Shown: positions 35,958 through 44,551, numbered from the stretch's first letter. The stretch is DNA of 52,802 nt from an uncultured Clostridia bacterium (GCA_948443805.1 CAOJUB010000012.1:1-52802), one strand, 5' to 3'. Translations and numbers: made by a program. The notes: generated by a model from the sequence alone, not told the origin.

Positions 35958-37795
35958 TGAAAAATCAAGATTACGAACCGCAGAACACCCATCGGCCGGC
36001 AGGAGGGCCTCCCGGAGGCCGCCGCGCACATAGCGGCGAAAAAGCAAAAGACCTGATCGGAACCTGGAAAAAGCTTCTCCGCTACTGTAAAAAATACGGC
36101 GCGGCTCTGGCAATTGCCATTCTCTGCGCTATCGCCGGCACCGTGCTGACGCTGATCGGACCGGATAAACTCTCGGAAATGACAGAACTGATTACACAGG
36201 GAATCATGAAGGGGATCGATATGAACGCCGTGGCAACAATCGGCATAACGCTGGTCTGCTTTTACGCCGCCGGGTATCTTCTCTCCGCCGTGCAGGGCTG
36301 GATCATGGCGACCGTCACCCAGCGGGTTTCTGAAAAAATGCGGGCGGATATTTCCGGGAAAATCAACCGGCTGCCGATGTGGTACTATAACCGGACGACC
36401 ACGGGCGATGTCCTTTCCCGCATAACAAACGACGTTGATACCATCGGACAGTCCCTGAACCAAAGTATCGGAAATCTGGTAACATCGGTCATCCTTTTTG
36501 CCGGCAGTTTTATCATGATGCTGAAAACAAACGGGATTCTTACCGCCACGGCGGTTCTTTCCAGCCTGCTTGGTTTCATGCTGATGTTCGCCATCATGGG
36601 CAGAAGCCAGAAATATTTCAGCCGTCAGCAAAAACATCTGGGGAAACTCAACGGACATATCGAAGAGATTTATGCCGGTCATACCGTTGTAAAGGCCTAT
36701 AACGGAGAAGCCGACGCCATAACAGCCTTTGACGAAAGAAACGAAAAGCTGCGGGACAGCGGTTTTAAAGCCCAATGCCTTTCCGGTATGATGATGCCGA
36801 TTATGAATTTTATCGGAAACCTTGGTTATGTCGCGGTTTGCGTTGTCGGAAGCGCATTGGCGCTGAACGGCACCATTCATTTCGGCGTTATCGTTGCCTT
36901 TACCATGTATGTCCGTTACTTTACCCAGCCGCTCTCCCAGATTGCACAGGCAATGCAGGCTCTCCAGTCCGCCGCCGCGGCCGGAGAACGCGTATTTGAA
37001 TTTCTCGAGGCTGAGGAAATGACAGATGAAAGCGGAAAAACCGCCGTTCTGGAAAACAGACAGGGAAAAGTAGAATTCCGCCATGTTCAATTCGGCTATG
37101 AAGATTCCGACCAAACGATTATCCACGACTTCTCCGCCGTAGCCGAACCCGGACAGAAAATTGCAATCGTCGGGCCGACTGGCGCAGGGAAAACCACCAT
37201 GGTGAATCTGCTCATGCGCTTTCACGAAATTCAGGGCGGCGAAATCCTGATCGACGGCGTTTCCACCAAAGCCCTGACAAGAGAAACCGTACACGCCCAG
37301 TTCTGCATGGTCTTGCAGGACACCTGGCTGTTCGAAGGAACCGTCCGGGAAAACCTGGTCTATTGCGCGGAAGGAATTGATGACGAGAAAATGAAACAAG
37401 CCTGCAAAGCCGTCGGGCTGGATCATTTCATCCGGACACTGCCCAAAGGATATGACACAGTGCTCAATGACCAGATTAACCTGTCTCAGGGGCAAAAACA
37501 GCAGCTGACAATCGCACGGGCCATGATTGCAGATAAACCCATGCTGATCCTCGATGAAGCCACCAGTTCGGTCGACACAAGAACCGAGCAGCAAATCCAA
37601 AAAGCCATGGATCAGCTCATGCAGGGACGAACGTCCTTCGTCATCGCGCACCGGTTATCCACGATCAAAAACGCAGACCTGATTCTGGTCATGAAAAACG
37701 GCGATATTATCGAAAGCGGCACACATGAACAGCTGCTGCAAAAAAACGGATTCTACGCCGAATTATACAACAGCCAGTTTGATCCCGCCGCCTAA
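35957..37795 (+). CDS. ABC exporter half-transporter, catalytic partner
   Basis: 612 residues. A hydrophilic Pro/Gly-rich N-terminal tail of about 35 residues (PAGGPPGGRRAHSGEK), six membrane helices, then an ATPase domain: Walker A GPTGAGKTT (about 403), signature NLSQGQKQQLT (changed from LSGGQ), and Walker B LILDEATSSVD with the catalytic Glu. The altered signature and the Asp in the partner would together form one degenerate site, leaving one working site, as expected of a heterodimer. The start overlaps the previous stop (TGATG). Confidence 0.94.
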   Translation: MKNQDYEPQNTHRPAGGPPGGRRAHSGEKAKDLIGTWKKLLRYCKKYGAALAIAILCAIAGTVLTLIGPDKLSEMTELITQGIMKGIDMNAVATIGITLVCFYAAGYLLSAVQGWIMATVTQRVSEKMRADISGKINRLPMWYYNRTTTGDVLSRITNDVDTIGQSLNQSIGNLVTSVILFAGSFIMMLKTNGILTATAVLSSLLGFMLMFAIMGRSQKYFSRQQKHLGKLNGHIEEIYAGHTVVKAYNGEADAITAFDERNEKLRDSGFKAQCLSGMMMPIMNFIGNLGYVAVCVVGSALALNGTIHFGVIVAFTMYVRYFTQPLSQIAQAMQALQSAAAAGERVFEFLEAEEMTDESGKTAVLENRQGKVEFRHVQFGYEDSDQTIIHDFSAVAEPGQKIAIVGPTGAGKTTMVNLLMRFHEIQGGEILIDGVSTKALTRETVHAQFCMVLQDTWLFEGTVRENLVYCAEGIDDEKMKQACKAVGLDHFIRTLPKGYDTVLNDQINLSQGQKQQLTIARAMIADKPMLILDEATSSVDTRTEQQIQKAMDQLMQGRTSFVIAHRLSTIKNADLILVMKNGDIIESGTHEQLLQKNGFYAELYNSQFDPAA

Positions 37796-37946
37796 GAAAA
37801 AAACGTATTTTTCTTTTTTATTTTACATTTTAGTCATTCTCTCCCCTGTATTTTCATCAGTAACGTTGATTTTATCTTCCTTTATTATCGGTTACAATAT
37901 AAGGTAGCAATATACCCTATTTATTTTCGATTGAGGAGGAAACAAA

Positions 37947-38285
37947 ATGAACGAAAAAGAAATTATCGGAAGACAACTGCAGCAATACCGGGAAGAAAAA
38001 TGTTTCACCCAAGGATTGGTAGCCGAAAAATCCTGTATTTCCATCAACTATCTCTCCAGCATTGAACGGGGAATTTCTTTTCCAAGAATCGAGATACTAC
38101 TACGTCTTTTTGAAACGCTGAAAGCTCCGCCGGACGGGGTTTTCCAAGGGGTTTTGTCTTATCTGACGCCCCGCCAGGAGGCCGAAATTTCCGCCGAACT
38201 CAACCTGCTTTTGCCGCAGGAAAAAAAGAAAATCCTCGAGGTGATGAAACTGATGATTCAGCAATGCAGGCAAAACAGGATGTAA
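37947..38285 (+). CDS. XRE family helix-turn-helix regulator
   Basis: 112 residues. Residues 8-62 form a Cro/C1-type helix-turn-helix (GRQLQQYREEKCFTQGLVAE, then INYLSSIERG and FPRIEILLRL). The C-terminal half is helical and charged, probably for dimerisation. AGGAGG is placed well before the ATG. It lies alone between the ABC exporter and a SLOG-family gene, with its own terminator. No target can be named. Confidence 0.88.
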   Translation: MNEKEIIGRQLQQYREEKCFTQGLVAEKSCISINYLSSIERGISFPRIEILLRLFETLKAPPDGVFQGVLSYLTPRQEAEISAELNLLLPQEKKKILEVMKLMIQQCRQNRM

Positions 38286-38308
38286 CGGAAAATTCCCTTT
38301 AAATTTTC

Positions 38309-38339
38309 AAAAACTGCGGATTTTTTCCGCAGTTTTTTT
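38309..38339 (+). terminator. Terminator of the XRE regulator gene
   Basis: AAAACTGCGG pairs with CCGCAGTTTT around a T-rich loop, followed by further T residues. Confidence 0.88.
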
Positions 38340-38554
38340 CTTATCAGACAATTTTCGACAAAATTTTTTCATTTAAAACAGTATAATATGTATAAGCGAT
38401 ATACTTTCTGTAAAAAGAGCAACCACAACTTTCTGTGCAGAACGGCCCTACCGTCCAATTTTTCACCCTCCTCATCCCACCTGCCCGTTTTCTCCGGAAA
38501 CAGAGTCGGAACAGAAGCAATCGCCCCACCGAACCAAACGGAAGGAAGATTGGC

Positions 38555-39064
38555 ATGAAACAAAACAAAATTTGCTGCTTTACCGGACACCGTCCGCAAA
38601 AACTGCCCTTCGGCGCAAACGAAAACGATCCCCGTTGCCTCCGCCTCAAAAACAGGCTCCGTCATGAAATTGAACGGCAGATTATGAAAAATTCCGTTGC
38701 GCATTTCATCACCGGGATGGCTATCGGAACCGACATGTATGCCGCAGAACTGGTGCTTGAACTGAAAAAACAGTATCCTCAAATCACGCTCGAAGCCGCG
38801 ATTCCCTGCCGTTCCCAAGCCTGCAAATGGTCGGAACCGCTTCGGATCCGATACCGGGATATTCTCTCTCTCTGCGATAAACAGACCCTTCTTCAGGACG
38901 CCTATACCGCTGACTGCATGCAGAACAGAAACCGCTATATGGTCGATTGTTCCGACATCATCATCGCTGTATGGGACGGCAAACCAAGCGGTACGGGAAA
39001 AACGGTACGGTACGCCGAAGAATGCGGAAAAAATATCATTATTTTAAACCCGCGCGAAGAATAG
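38555..39064 (+). CDS. SLOG family protein (DUF1273/YpsA-like)
   Basis: 169 residues of a Rossmann-like nucleotide-binding fold. CFTGHRPQKLPFG near the N-terminus and ITGMAIGTDMYAAE (the GxxxGxD-type loop) are signatures of the YpsA branch of the SLOG superfamily, which bind nucleotides or ADP-ribose-like ligands. The ATG at 38555 has AACGGAAGGAAG upstream. Function unknown: YpsA homologs affect cell division and stress in Bacillus, and SLOG proteins elsewhere act as sensors or nucleotide-processing enzymes. Convergent with degV, 12 bp apart. Confidence 0.85.
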   Translation: MKQNKICCFTGHRPQKLPFGANENDPRCLRLKNRLRHEIERQIMKNSVAHFITGMAIGTDMYAAELVLELKKQYPQITLEAAIPCRSQACKWSEPLRIRYRDILSLCDKQTLLQDAYTADCMQNRNRYMVDCSDIIIAVWDGKPSGTGKTVRYAEECGKNIIILNPREE

Positions 39065-39076
39065 CCGCGCTTCCGC

Positions 39077-39937
39077 CTACCGGCGTTCCGTTTCCGCCTT
39101 CTCTGCCGAAACATATACCACCCCGGCGGCGCGGGGACCGATGTGCGTTCCGATCGCCGCGCCGACCTGCAGCCGGCGGTCTACCGAAATCCCGGCGTTT
39201 TTCAGCCTTGCTTCCAGTTCTTCACAGTTTTCAGCGCCGTAAGACCAGAGAGAATAAAAAGGAAACGCAGGATCTGCCGGGCATGCCTGAATCTGCCGCG
39301 TAACGCTGTGCAACGCACGCGTCATGCCGAAACACTTTTCCGCCACCGCAACTTTACCCGCCCGGTCAAGCCGCAGCAGAGGCTTGATGTTTGCAATTTT
39401 CCCCAAAGCCGCCTCAGTCTTGCTTAACCGGCCGCCCCGGTAAAGATATTCCAGTGTGTCGACAAGAAAAAAAATGGTCAGGCGGTTCCGGAGCGCTTCA
39501 AGCTCCCGGACGATTTCCTGCGCGCTCCGTTCCTGTAAACGAAGCGCACAAGCCCGGTCGGCCAAAAACCGGATTGCGCCCGATGCGGAAAGAGAATCGA
39601 CCAGATAAATTCCCTCATATCCGGAAAGTTCTTTGGCCAGAAGGGCGTTCTGATAAGTACCGCTCAGGCTGGAAGAAATCAGAATACAAATCATTTCGTC
39701 CTTTTTTTGCCGAGCATCCTCAAAAATTTCCAAAAAAGCGCTGACCGATGGCTGTGAAGTTTTCGGAAAAATCTTCCCCTGTGTCAGCATACGGTAAAAA
39801 TCATCACGAAACAAGTCTTTTCCGTCATAATAATTGGCTTCGCCGAAAGCAATTTGAAGCGAAACAAACTCAATCTGCTGTTCTTTCATTTCTGAAGGCA
39901 GATAATCCGCCCCCGTATCCACAAGAATCCGTATCAT
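39077..39937 (-). CDS. DegV family fatty acid-binding protein
   Basis: 286 residues. DegV proteins bind fatty acids and in Gram-positive bacteria deliver exogenous ones to a kinase (the FakB role). Visible: VDTGADYLPSE at the start, SSSLSGTYQNA (Ser loop), FLVDTLEYLYRGGRLSK, and GTHIGPRAAGVVYV. It follows the second MarR gene on the - strand, 69 bp away, probably under the same promoter. A second, divergent DegV gene lies at 49058. Confidence 0.92.
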   Translation of the reverse strand: MIRILVDTGADYLPSEMKEQQIEFVSLQIAFGEANYYDGKDLFRDDFYRMLTQGKIFPKTSQPSVSAFLEIFEDARQKKDEMICILISSSLSGTYQNALLAKELSGYEGIYLVDSLSASGAIRFLADRACALRLQERSAQEIVRELEALRNRLTIFFLVDTLEYLYRGGRLSKTEAALGKIANIKPLLRLDRAGKVAVAEKCFGMTRALHSVTRQIQACPADPAFPFYSLWSYGAENCEELEARLKNAGISVDRRLQVGAAIGTHIGPRAAGVVYVSAEKAETERR

Positions 39938-40006
39938 AAAAACTCCCTTCTGCTGCCGGTAAAAACGGCCGGCAGGTTTCCGTCACAATCCGGGCAAAGA
40001 CCGGGT

Positions 40007-40435
40007 TCAGAACAAAATTTCATCGGCGGCCGACGAAACCGATTCCAGACAATCAATCAGTGTTTCGGTTTTTTCCCCGCCGAATTTTTCAATCACCGCA
40101 TCCACCAGTTTAAGAATCCGGGCATGTTCTTTTTCATACGCTTCGCGGCCGGCTGCCGTCAGCGACAGATCAATCCGCCGTTTATCCGCCGAAGAACGCC
40201 GGCGCTCAAGCATCCCCTTTTCTTCCAGAGAATGCAGCGTCCGGTTCATCTGCGATTTGAACATTTTTGTTTTTTCACACAATTCGGTCGCCGTCATCCG
40301 GCATTCCCCGGCCTTCACCAAAAGACTGCAAATCAGCGCTTCATTATACGGCATATCGGAAACAACCCGCTCATTGCAGACAATAACCGACAGCCGGAGC
40401 CATGCAGACAACAATCTTTCATTGTTTTTTGCCAC
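40007..40435 (-). CDS. MarR family transcriptional regulator (second)
   Basis: 142 residues from a GTG at 40435 (VAKNNERLLSAW), with AAGGATGGG upstream; the longer frame covers the promoter and operator and is not credible. The winged helix is recognisable: TATELCEKTKMFKSQMNRTL, then LERRRSSADKRRIDLSLTAAG with the DxR wing. It is preceded by its own promoter and a perfect inverted repeat over the start point, so it is probably autoregulated. It precedes degV. Unlike the first MarR, no exporter follows. Confidence 0.88.
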   Translation of the reverse strand: MAKNNERLLSAWLRLSVIVCNERVVSDMPYNEALICSLLVKAGECRMTATELCEKTKMFKSQMNRTLHSLEEKGMLERRRSSADKRRIDLSLTAAGREAYEKEHARILKLVDAVIEKFGGEKTETLIDCLESVSSAADEILF

Positions 40436-40460
40436 GCTTATCCCATCCTTTTTCACAACG

Positions 40461-40489
40461 GAAAATAGTAAACAAAGTGAACTATTTTC
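40461..40489. promoter_or_regulatory. Operator of the second MarR gene
   Basis: GAAAATAGT (40461-40469) and ACTATTTTC (40481-40489) form a perfect 9-bp inverted repeat with an 11-bp centre, directly downstream of the -10 box and over the expected start of transcription. Confidence 0.8.
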
Positions 40490-40493
40490 CCTT

Positions 40494-40522
40494 ATCTTAT
40501 CATATCCATACCGCATTGTCAA
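40494..40522 (-). promoter_or_regulatory. Sigma-A promoter of the second marR-degV operon
   Basis: On the - strand TTGACA (40517-40522), a 17-bp spacer, and TAAGAT (40494-40499). Confidence 0.85.
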
Positions 40523-40559
40523 GCCGACGGAGAAAAATGTTACAAAAATGTTTTGAAAG

Positions 40560-40593
40560 AAACCGGACGCCGCATTATGCCAACGTCCGGTTT
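40560..40593 (-). terminator. Hairpin at the end of the feo operon
   Basis: AAACCGGACG pairs with CGTCCGGTTT, 10 bp, followed on the - strand by CTTTC. The T-run is short, so termination may be partial. Confidence 0.6.
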
Positions 40594-40623
40594 CTATAAA
40601 ACAATAATATTTTGTCTGCCCTT

Positions 40624-40800
40624 TCAATCCTTCTCTTTATGGCAGATCCCGGCCGACGGACAACCCGAACAGCCGCAGCCGCAGGAAGTTTTTCCCTGCT
40701 TTTTCGCCCGAAGCAGAGAAAGAATCACGGCGCAGACAACTGCGGCAAGAACCAGACAAATAACAATCGTAGCCAAATTGGAAACAATCCAGGAAAACAT
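40624..40800 (-). CDS. FeoB-associated Cys-rich membrane protein
   Basis: A 58-residue protein. An N-terminal membrane helix (residues 5-30, IVSNLATIVICLVLAAVV) is followed by a basic patch and a cysteine-rich tail (SCGCGCSGCPSAGIC, six Cys). This plan and the position directly after feoB match the FeoB-associated Cys-rich membrane protein family, which is proposed to help iron uptake. AAGGGA lies just before the ATG. 44 bp downstream of feoB, last gene of the feo operon. Confidence 0.88.
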   Translation of the reverse strand: MFSWIVSNLATIVICLVLAAVVCAVILSLLRAKKQGKTSCGCGCSGCPSAGICHKEKD

Positions 40801-40844
40801 ATCGATCCCTTCTTTCTTCTTTCGGAAAATATCCCGGAAAACCG

Positions 40845-43250
40845 TTAAACGTTAGAAAGTTTGCCCTGTTTCACCGGCGTTTTTGCTTCCCGATAGGGCC
40901 GGAACAGAAGAAACGCCAGCCCCGCAAGAAGAAGAACCGCCGCCAGCATGCCGATCCAATTTCCGTTGCCGCTGAACAAACTGCCGAATTGATAAACAAT
41001 CAAAGAAATCACATAGGCAAAACCGCACTGATACGCAATGGCAAACCAGGTCCATTTCGCGCTGTTCATTTCTCTGCGGATCGCACCGATCGCCGCAAAA
41101 CAAGGCGCACAGAGCAGATTGAAAATCAGGAACGAATAAGCGGCAAGCGGCCCCATACCGCCGAAATCCAGAACGCCGAAAACCCCAACGATTTCTTCTT
41201 TGGCAACAAGCCCCATAACCGTGGCGACAGCCGCTTTGATGTTGCCGAAACCGAGCGGAGAAAAAATCCAGCAGACAGCGCCGCCCAAAAGGCCGAGCAG
41301 ACTATTTTCCAGTTCCATTTCCGCATCAAACAAAAACGCACCGTCAGAAAAACCGAAATGAGATCCCGCCCAGATAACAAGCGAAGACAGCAGAATAATG
41401 GTTCCCGCTTTTTTGATAAACGACCAGCCGCGTTCCCACATAGAACGCATGATATTGCTGAAAGTCGGCCAGTGATATGCCGGAAGTTCCATAACGAAAG
41501 GTGCGGGATCACCGGCGAACATTTTTGTCTTTTTCAGAATAATGCCGGAAAGAATCACCGCTGTCGCGCCGATAAAATAAGCGCTCGGGGCAACCCACCA
41601 TGCGCCCCCGAACAGCGCGGTGGCAATCAACGCAATAATCGGAAGCTTCGCACCGCAGGGAATAAAGGTCGTTGTCATAATCGTCATTTTGCGGTCTCGG
41701 TCATTCTCGATCGTCCGGGAAGCCATGATACCGGGAACACCGCAGCCGGTGCCGATCAGCATCGGGATAAAGGATTTTCCAGAAAGACCGAATTTCCGGA
41801 AAATCCGGTCCATAACAAAGGCGATCCGGGCCATATATCCGCAGGCCTCCAGAAAAGCCAGAAAAATAAACAGCACAAACATCTGCGGGACAAATCCCAG
41901 AACCGCGCCCACGCCGCCGACAATTCCGTCAAGCAGCAGGCTGTTCAGCCATTCGGGCGTGTTGACCGCCGTCAGGCCTTTTTCCACAAGAACCGGAATT
42001 CCGGGAACCCATACGCCGAATTCGGAAGTATCCGGCGCGCCGTCCATGGCCGCATCATAGGCTTCGGCAAGGCCGTAACCCGCATCTTCAAGCGCATCGG
42101 CATACAGGCCGTAATTTTCGTCAAAAGCGCCAAAATCTTCTTCCTTTATCGCTTCGAGCAGATCGCCTGCCCCGACGACGCCGGCGTCGGCAGCCTCCGA
42201 AACAGTCTGAACAAAATCATCCGTCCAGAGATTTTCTTTTGCATAATCGGTTATCGCCTCTGTGTAATCAGCAGAACCGATTCCGAACAAATGCCATCCG
42301 TCTCCGAACAGGCCGTCGTTCGTATAGTCGGTAACCCAGCCGCCGACCGTAGATACGGAGATAAAATATACCAAGAACATAATCACCGCAAAAATCGGCA
42401 GCGCAAGAAAACGGTTGGTGACAATCCGGTCGATTTTATCCGAAGCCGACAGCTTTCCCGCATTTTTTTTCTTATAACACCTTTTGATGATTGATGCAAT
42501 ATAAATATACCGCTCATTGGTAATAATGCTTTCGGAGTCGTCGTCCATCTCCTCCTCAGCCGCCTTGATATCCTTTTCGATATGTTCCAGAACGGCAGGT
42601 TCCAGCGACAGCTGCTCGAGAACCTTGGCATCCCGTTCAAACAGTTTCACAGCATACCAGCGCTGCTGTTCTTCCGGCAGATTATGCACGGTTACTTCCT
42701 CAATATGCGCCAGCGCATGTTCGACCGAGCCGGAAAAACTGTGCTGCGGAACGGTTTTTGTCTGCGCAGCGGCGGCAACGGCGACTTCGGCGGCTTCGGT
42801 GATTCCGGTTCCCTTCAGGGCGGAAATTTCTACCACACGGCACCCGATTGCCCGGGACAACTCTTCAATATTGATTTGATCTCCGTTTTTCTTGACCACA
42901 TCCATCATATTGACGGCAACGACAACCGGGATTCCCAATTCGGTCAACTGCGTGGTCAGATATAGATTCCGCTCCAGATTCGTTCCGTCGATAATATTTA
43001 GAATCGCATCGGGACGTTCGGTAATCAGATAATTTCTGGCAACGACCTCCTCCAGCGTATAAGGCGAAAGAGAGTAGATTCCCGGAAGGTCCATGATAAT
43101 CACATCGGTATGTTTTTTCAGCTTTCCCTCTTTTTTTTCTACTGTAACACCCGGCCAGTTGCCGACAAACTGGTTCGATCCGGTCAGCGCGTTGAACAGC
43201 GTTGTTTTTCCGCAATTCGGATTGCCCGCAAGGGCAATTTTTATTTCCAT
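40845..43250 (-). CDS. feoB: FeoB ferrous iron transporter
   Basis: Fe(2+) uptake across the cytoplasmic membrane. 801 residues, larger than the usual 650-780. An N-terminal G domain has GNPNCGKTT (G1), VTVEKK (switch I), MDLPGIYSL (G3) and VVAVNMMDV (G4), then a helical linker and gate-domain membrane segments (LGFVPQMFVLFIFLAFLEA, GTGCGVPGIMASR, IPCGAKLPII). Between the first and second membrane helices (about residues 312-405) there is a long acidic insert rich in Asp, Glu and Ala. The ATG at 43250 is chosen; a TTG at 43259 would also be in frame. Downstream of two feoA genes. Confidence 0.96.
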   Translation of the reverse strand: MEIKIALAGNPNCGKTTLFNALTGSNQFVGNWPGVTVEKKEGKLKKHTDVIIMDLPGIYSLSPYTLEEVVARNYLITERPDAILNIIDGTNLERNLYLTTQLTELGIPVVVAVNMMDVVKKNGDQINIEELSRAIGCRVVEISALKGTGITEAAEVAVAAAAQTKTVPQHSFSGSVEHALAHIEEVTVHNLPEEQQRWYAVKLFERDAKVLEQLSLEPAVLEHIEKDIKAAEEEMDDDSESIITNERYIYIASIIKRCYKKKNAGKLSASDKIDRIVTNRFLALPIFAVIMFLVYFISVSTVGGWVTDYTNDGLFGDGWHLFGIGSADYTEAITDYAKENLWTDDFVQTVSEAADAGVVGAGDLLEAIKEEDFGAFDENYGLYADALEDAGYGLAEAYDAAMDGAPDTSEFGVWVPGIPVLVEKGLTAVNTPEWLNSLLLDGIVGGVGAVLGFVPQMFVLFIFLAFLEACGYMARIAFVMDRIFRKFGLSGKSFIPMLIGTGCGVPGIMASRTIENDRDRKMTIMTTTFIPCGAKLPIIALIATALFGGAWWVAPSAYFIGATAVILSGIILKKTKMFAGDPAPFVMELPAYHWPTFSNIMRSMWERGWSFIKKAGTIILLSSLVIWAGSHFGFSDGAFLFDAEMELENSLLGLLGGAVCWIFSPLGFGNIKAAVATVMGLVAKEEIVGVFGVLDFGGMGPLAAYSFLIFNLLCAPCFAAIGAIRREMNSAKWTWFAIAYQCGFAYVISLIVYQFGSLFSGNGNWIGMLAAVLLLAGLAFLLFRPYREAKTPVKQGKLSNV

Positions 43251-43356
43251 AGATTCCAATCCTTTCCTTTTATTGATTAGCCAAAACTAACTACAACCGC
43301 GAAAAAGACCGCCGGGAACGGAAATTGTTTTTCTCCGAACCGGCGCCCGCCGTTTT

Positions 43357-43578
43357 TTACTCGACCTCGATCATTTCCGCATCGGCTTTTCGGAGCGAAA
43401 GTTCATATCCCCGGACAGTGATCTCAATCGGATCGCCCAGGGGAGCAACCTTGCGGACATGAACCTGCACGCCTTTGGTGATCCCCATATCCATAATACG
43501 GCGCTTTACTGCGCCTTCGCCGTGAAGTTTCACCACCGTAACGTCCTGCCCGATTTTCGCCTGCTTCAACGTATTCAT
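43357..43578 (-). CDS. feoA: FeoA domain protein (downstream copy)
   Basis: 73-residue SH3-like FeoA, thought to act on the FeoB G domain. LHGEGAVKRRIMDMGITKG is the family core and LGDPIEITVRGYELSLRKADA the beta barrel. AAGGGG lies before the ATG. Between the other feoA and feoB, about 100 bp from each. Confidence 0.92.
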   Translation of the reverse strand: MNTLKQAKIGQDVTVVKLHGEGAVKRRIMDMGITKGVQVHVRKVAPLGDPIEITVRGYELSLRKADAEMIEVE

Positions 43579-43679
43579 TGTTTTCCCACCCCTTCTTCTG
43601 AAAAATAATTGATCTTATCACACTGTTTTCCGGAAAATTCCCCCGGAAAACGAATCGCGTTACTTTTTATAAATCCGGT

Positions 43680-43889
43680 TCAAATCAGAATCTTGCTTGC
43701 CATTTCCTTACTGATTGCAACCCGGGAATCTTTGACGTTGACAATCAGATTCCCTCCGATCGTTGAAACAACGGAAACAATCCCGCCCGTTACAAAACCG
43801 AGATTTTCCAAATGTTGCTTGACCTGAGGATTACCGCCGATTTTTTTTATAATATTATCTTCGCCGACAGTGGCAAACGTTAACGGCAT
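43680..43889 (-). CDS. feoA: FeoA domain protein (upstream copy)
   Basis: 69-residue FeoA-type SH3-like protein, more diverged: VKQHLENLGFVTGG followed by GGNLIVNVKDSRVAISKEMA. First gene after the regulated promoter. Two FeoA proteins before FeoB are common in Clostridia. Confidence 0.9.
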   Translation of the reverse strand: MPLTFATVGEDNIIKKIGGNPQVKQHLENLGFVTGGIVSVVSTIGGNLIVNVKDSRVAISKEMASKILI

Positions 43890-43940
43890 TCAAACACCTT
43901 CTTCCCCAAAACGGATCCGTCCGAAAATGAAAACAAACCG

Positions 43941-43956
43941 GTTAGACAATTCTAAC
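43941..43956. promoter_or_regulatory. Operator 1 of the feo promoter (GTTAG-N6-CTAAC)
   Basis: GTTAG, 6 bp, CTAAC: a perfect palindromic half-site pair downstream of the -10 box. Paired with the second copy at 43966, centres 25 bp apart. The format resembles DtxR/IdeR-type iron boxes. Confidence 0.78.
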
Positions 43957-43963
43957 CAAATAC

Positions 43964-43992
43964 ATGTTAGCACCATCTAACCGTTTTGTCAA
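43964..43992 (-). promoter_or_regulatory. Sigma-A promoter of the feoA-feoA-feoB operon
   Basis: On the - strand TTGACA (43987-43992), a 17-bp spacer, and TAACAT (43964-43969). The spacer is almost entirely operator 2. Confidence 0.85.
43966..43981. promoter_or_regulatory. Operator 2 of the feo promoter (GTTAG-N6-CTAAC)
   Basis: Second GTTAG-N6-CTAAC palindrome, lying between the -35 and -10 boxes. A protein bound here would block polymerase directly. Confidence 0.78.
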
Positions 43993-44075
43993 GAGCCGGA
44001 CAAAAGATTTTGCAAAAAAATCATATTTCATTCTCCCACAGCGCACTTTAAAGCAAGAATCAGCCAACGGATTCT

Positions 44076-44108
44076 AAAAAAAGAACAGACGGCTTTGCCG
44101 TCTGTTCT
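44076..44108 (-). terminator. Terminator of the small membrane protein gene
   Basis: On the - strand AGAACAGACGG pairs with CCGTCTGTTCT around a 5-nt loop, followed by TTTTTT. Confidence 0.9.
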
Positions 44109-44120
44109 GTAAAAACAATT

Positions 44121-44450
44121 CTATTTTCTTTTCACCGAAACATAGCGGGAATGCTTCCGTCCGTGCGCCAATGAAAAACACAGATAAAAGACCGAAACCA
44201 GAACCAAAAACAGCGCAGCCACAGAGCCAAGCACGCCAACGGCGACCGCAAAGGGATTTTTCTTCTTTTTGGCAGGCACCGGCGGCTGTTTTTTCGGCAG
44301 CAGTTTTTTTAATCCGGTTTTCATGTTTTTCCCGGTATTTACCGCAAGCTTTTCAATTTCATCCAGTTTTTTTCTTATTTTTACCTTGGCGGCAAAGGCC
44401 GAAACTTTATCGGTAATCCAATTCTTCCATGCAGTGAATACAGCAATCAT
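44121..44450 (-). CDS. Small single-pass membrane protein, function unknown
   Basis: 109 residues: a basic, helical N-terminal part (about 1-65, with KVKIRKKLDEIEKLAV), one membrane helix (about 68-92, VAVGVLGSVAALFLVLVSVF), and a short Arg/Lys-rich tail. No family recognised. AAGGAAGGA lies before the ATG. It has its own promoter and terminator. Confidence 0.72.
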   Translation of the reverse strand: MIAVFTAWKNWITDKVSAFAAKVKIRKKLDEIEKLAVNTGKNMKTGLKKLLPKKQPPVPAKKKKNPFAVAVGVLGSVAALFLVLVSVFYLCFSLAHGRKHSRYVSVKRK

Positions 44451-44551
44451 GACGATTCGTCCTTCCTTCTTTTATAACCGGTTTTCCCCGTTTATTTTTC
44501 TTTTTTACAGACGCAGCCGGGGTACCGAAAGATGTGTGTCGGTATGGTTAT

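Noticed and set aside
35909-37651. 580-codon frame on the - strand opposite the second ABC gene
   Set aside because: It lies exactly opposite a clear ABC exporter, has no ribosome binding site and unnatural composition (His/Phe/Gly rich).
37796-37946. T- and A-rich stretch after the ABC operon as a terminator
   Set aside because: AAAAAAACG followed by a T-rich run can pair only weakly with A-T pairs; no GC stem, so not called.
39953-39975. CTGCCGG/CCGGCAG hairpin between the second marR and degV as a terminator
   Set aside because: No T-run follows on the - strand, and the degV ribosome site lies directly after it; more likely an intercistronic stem.
40989-42494. 501-codon frame on + opposite feoB
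   Set aside because: Mirror of a strongly coding gene; Arg/Asn/Lys-rich with no motif.
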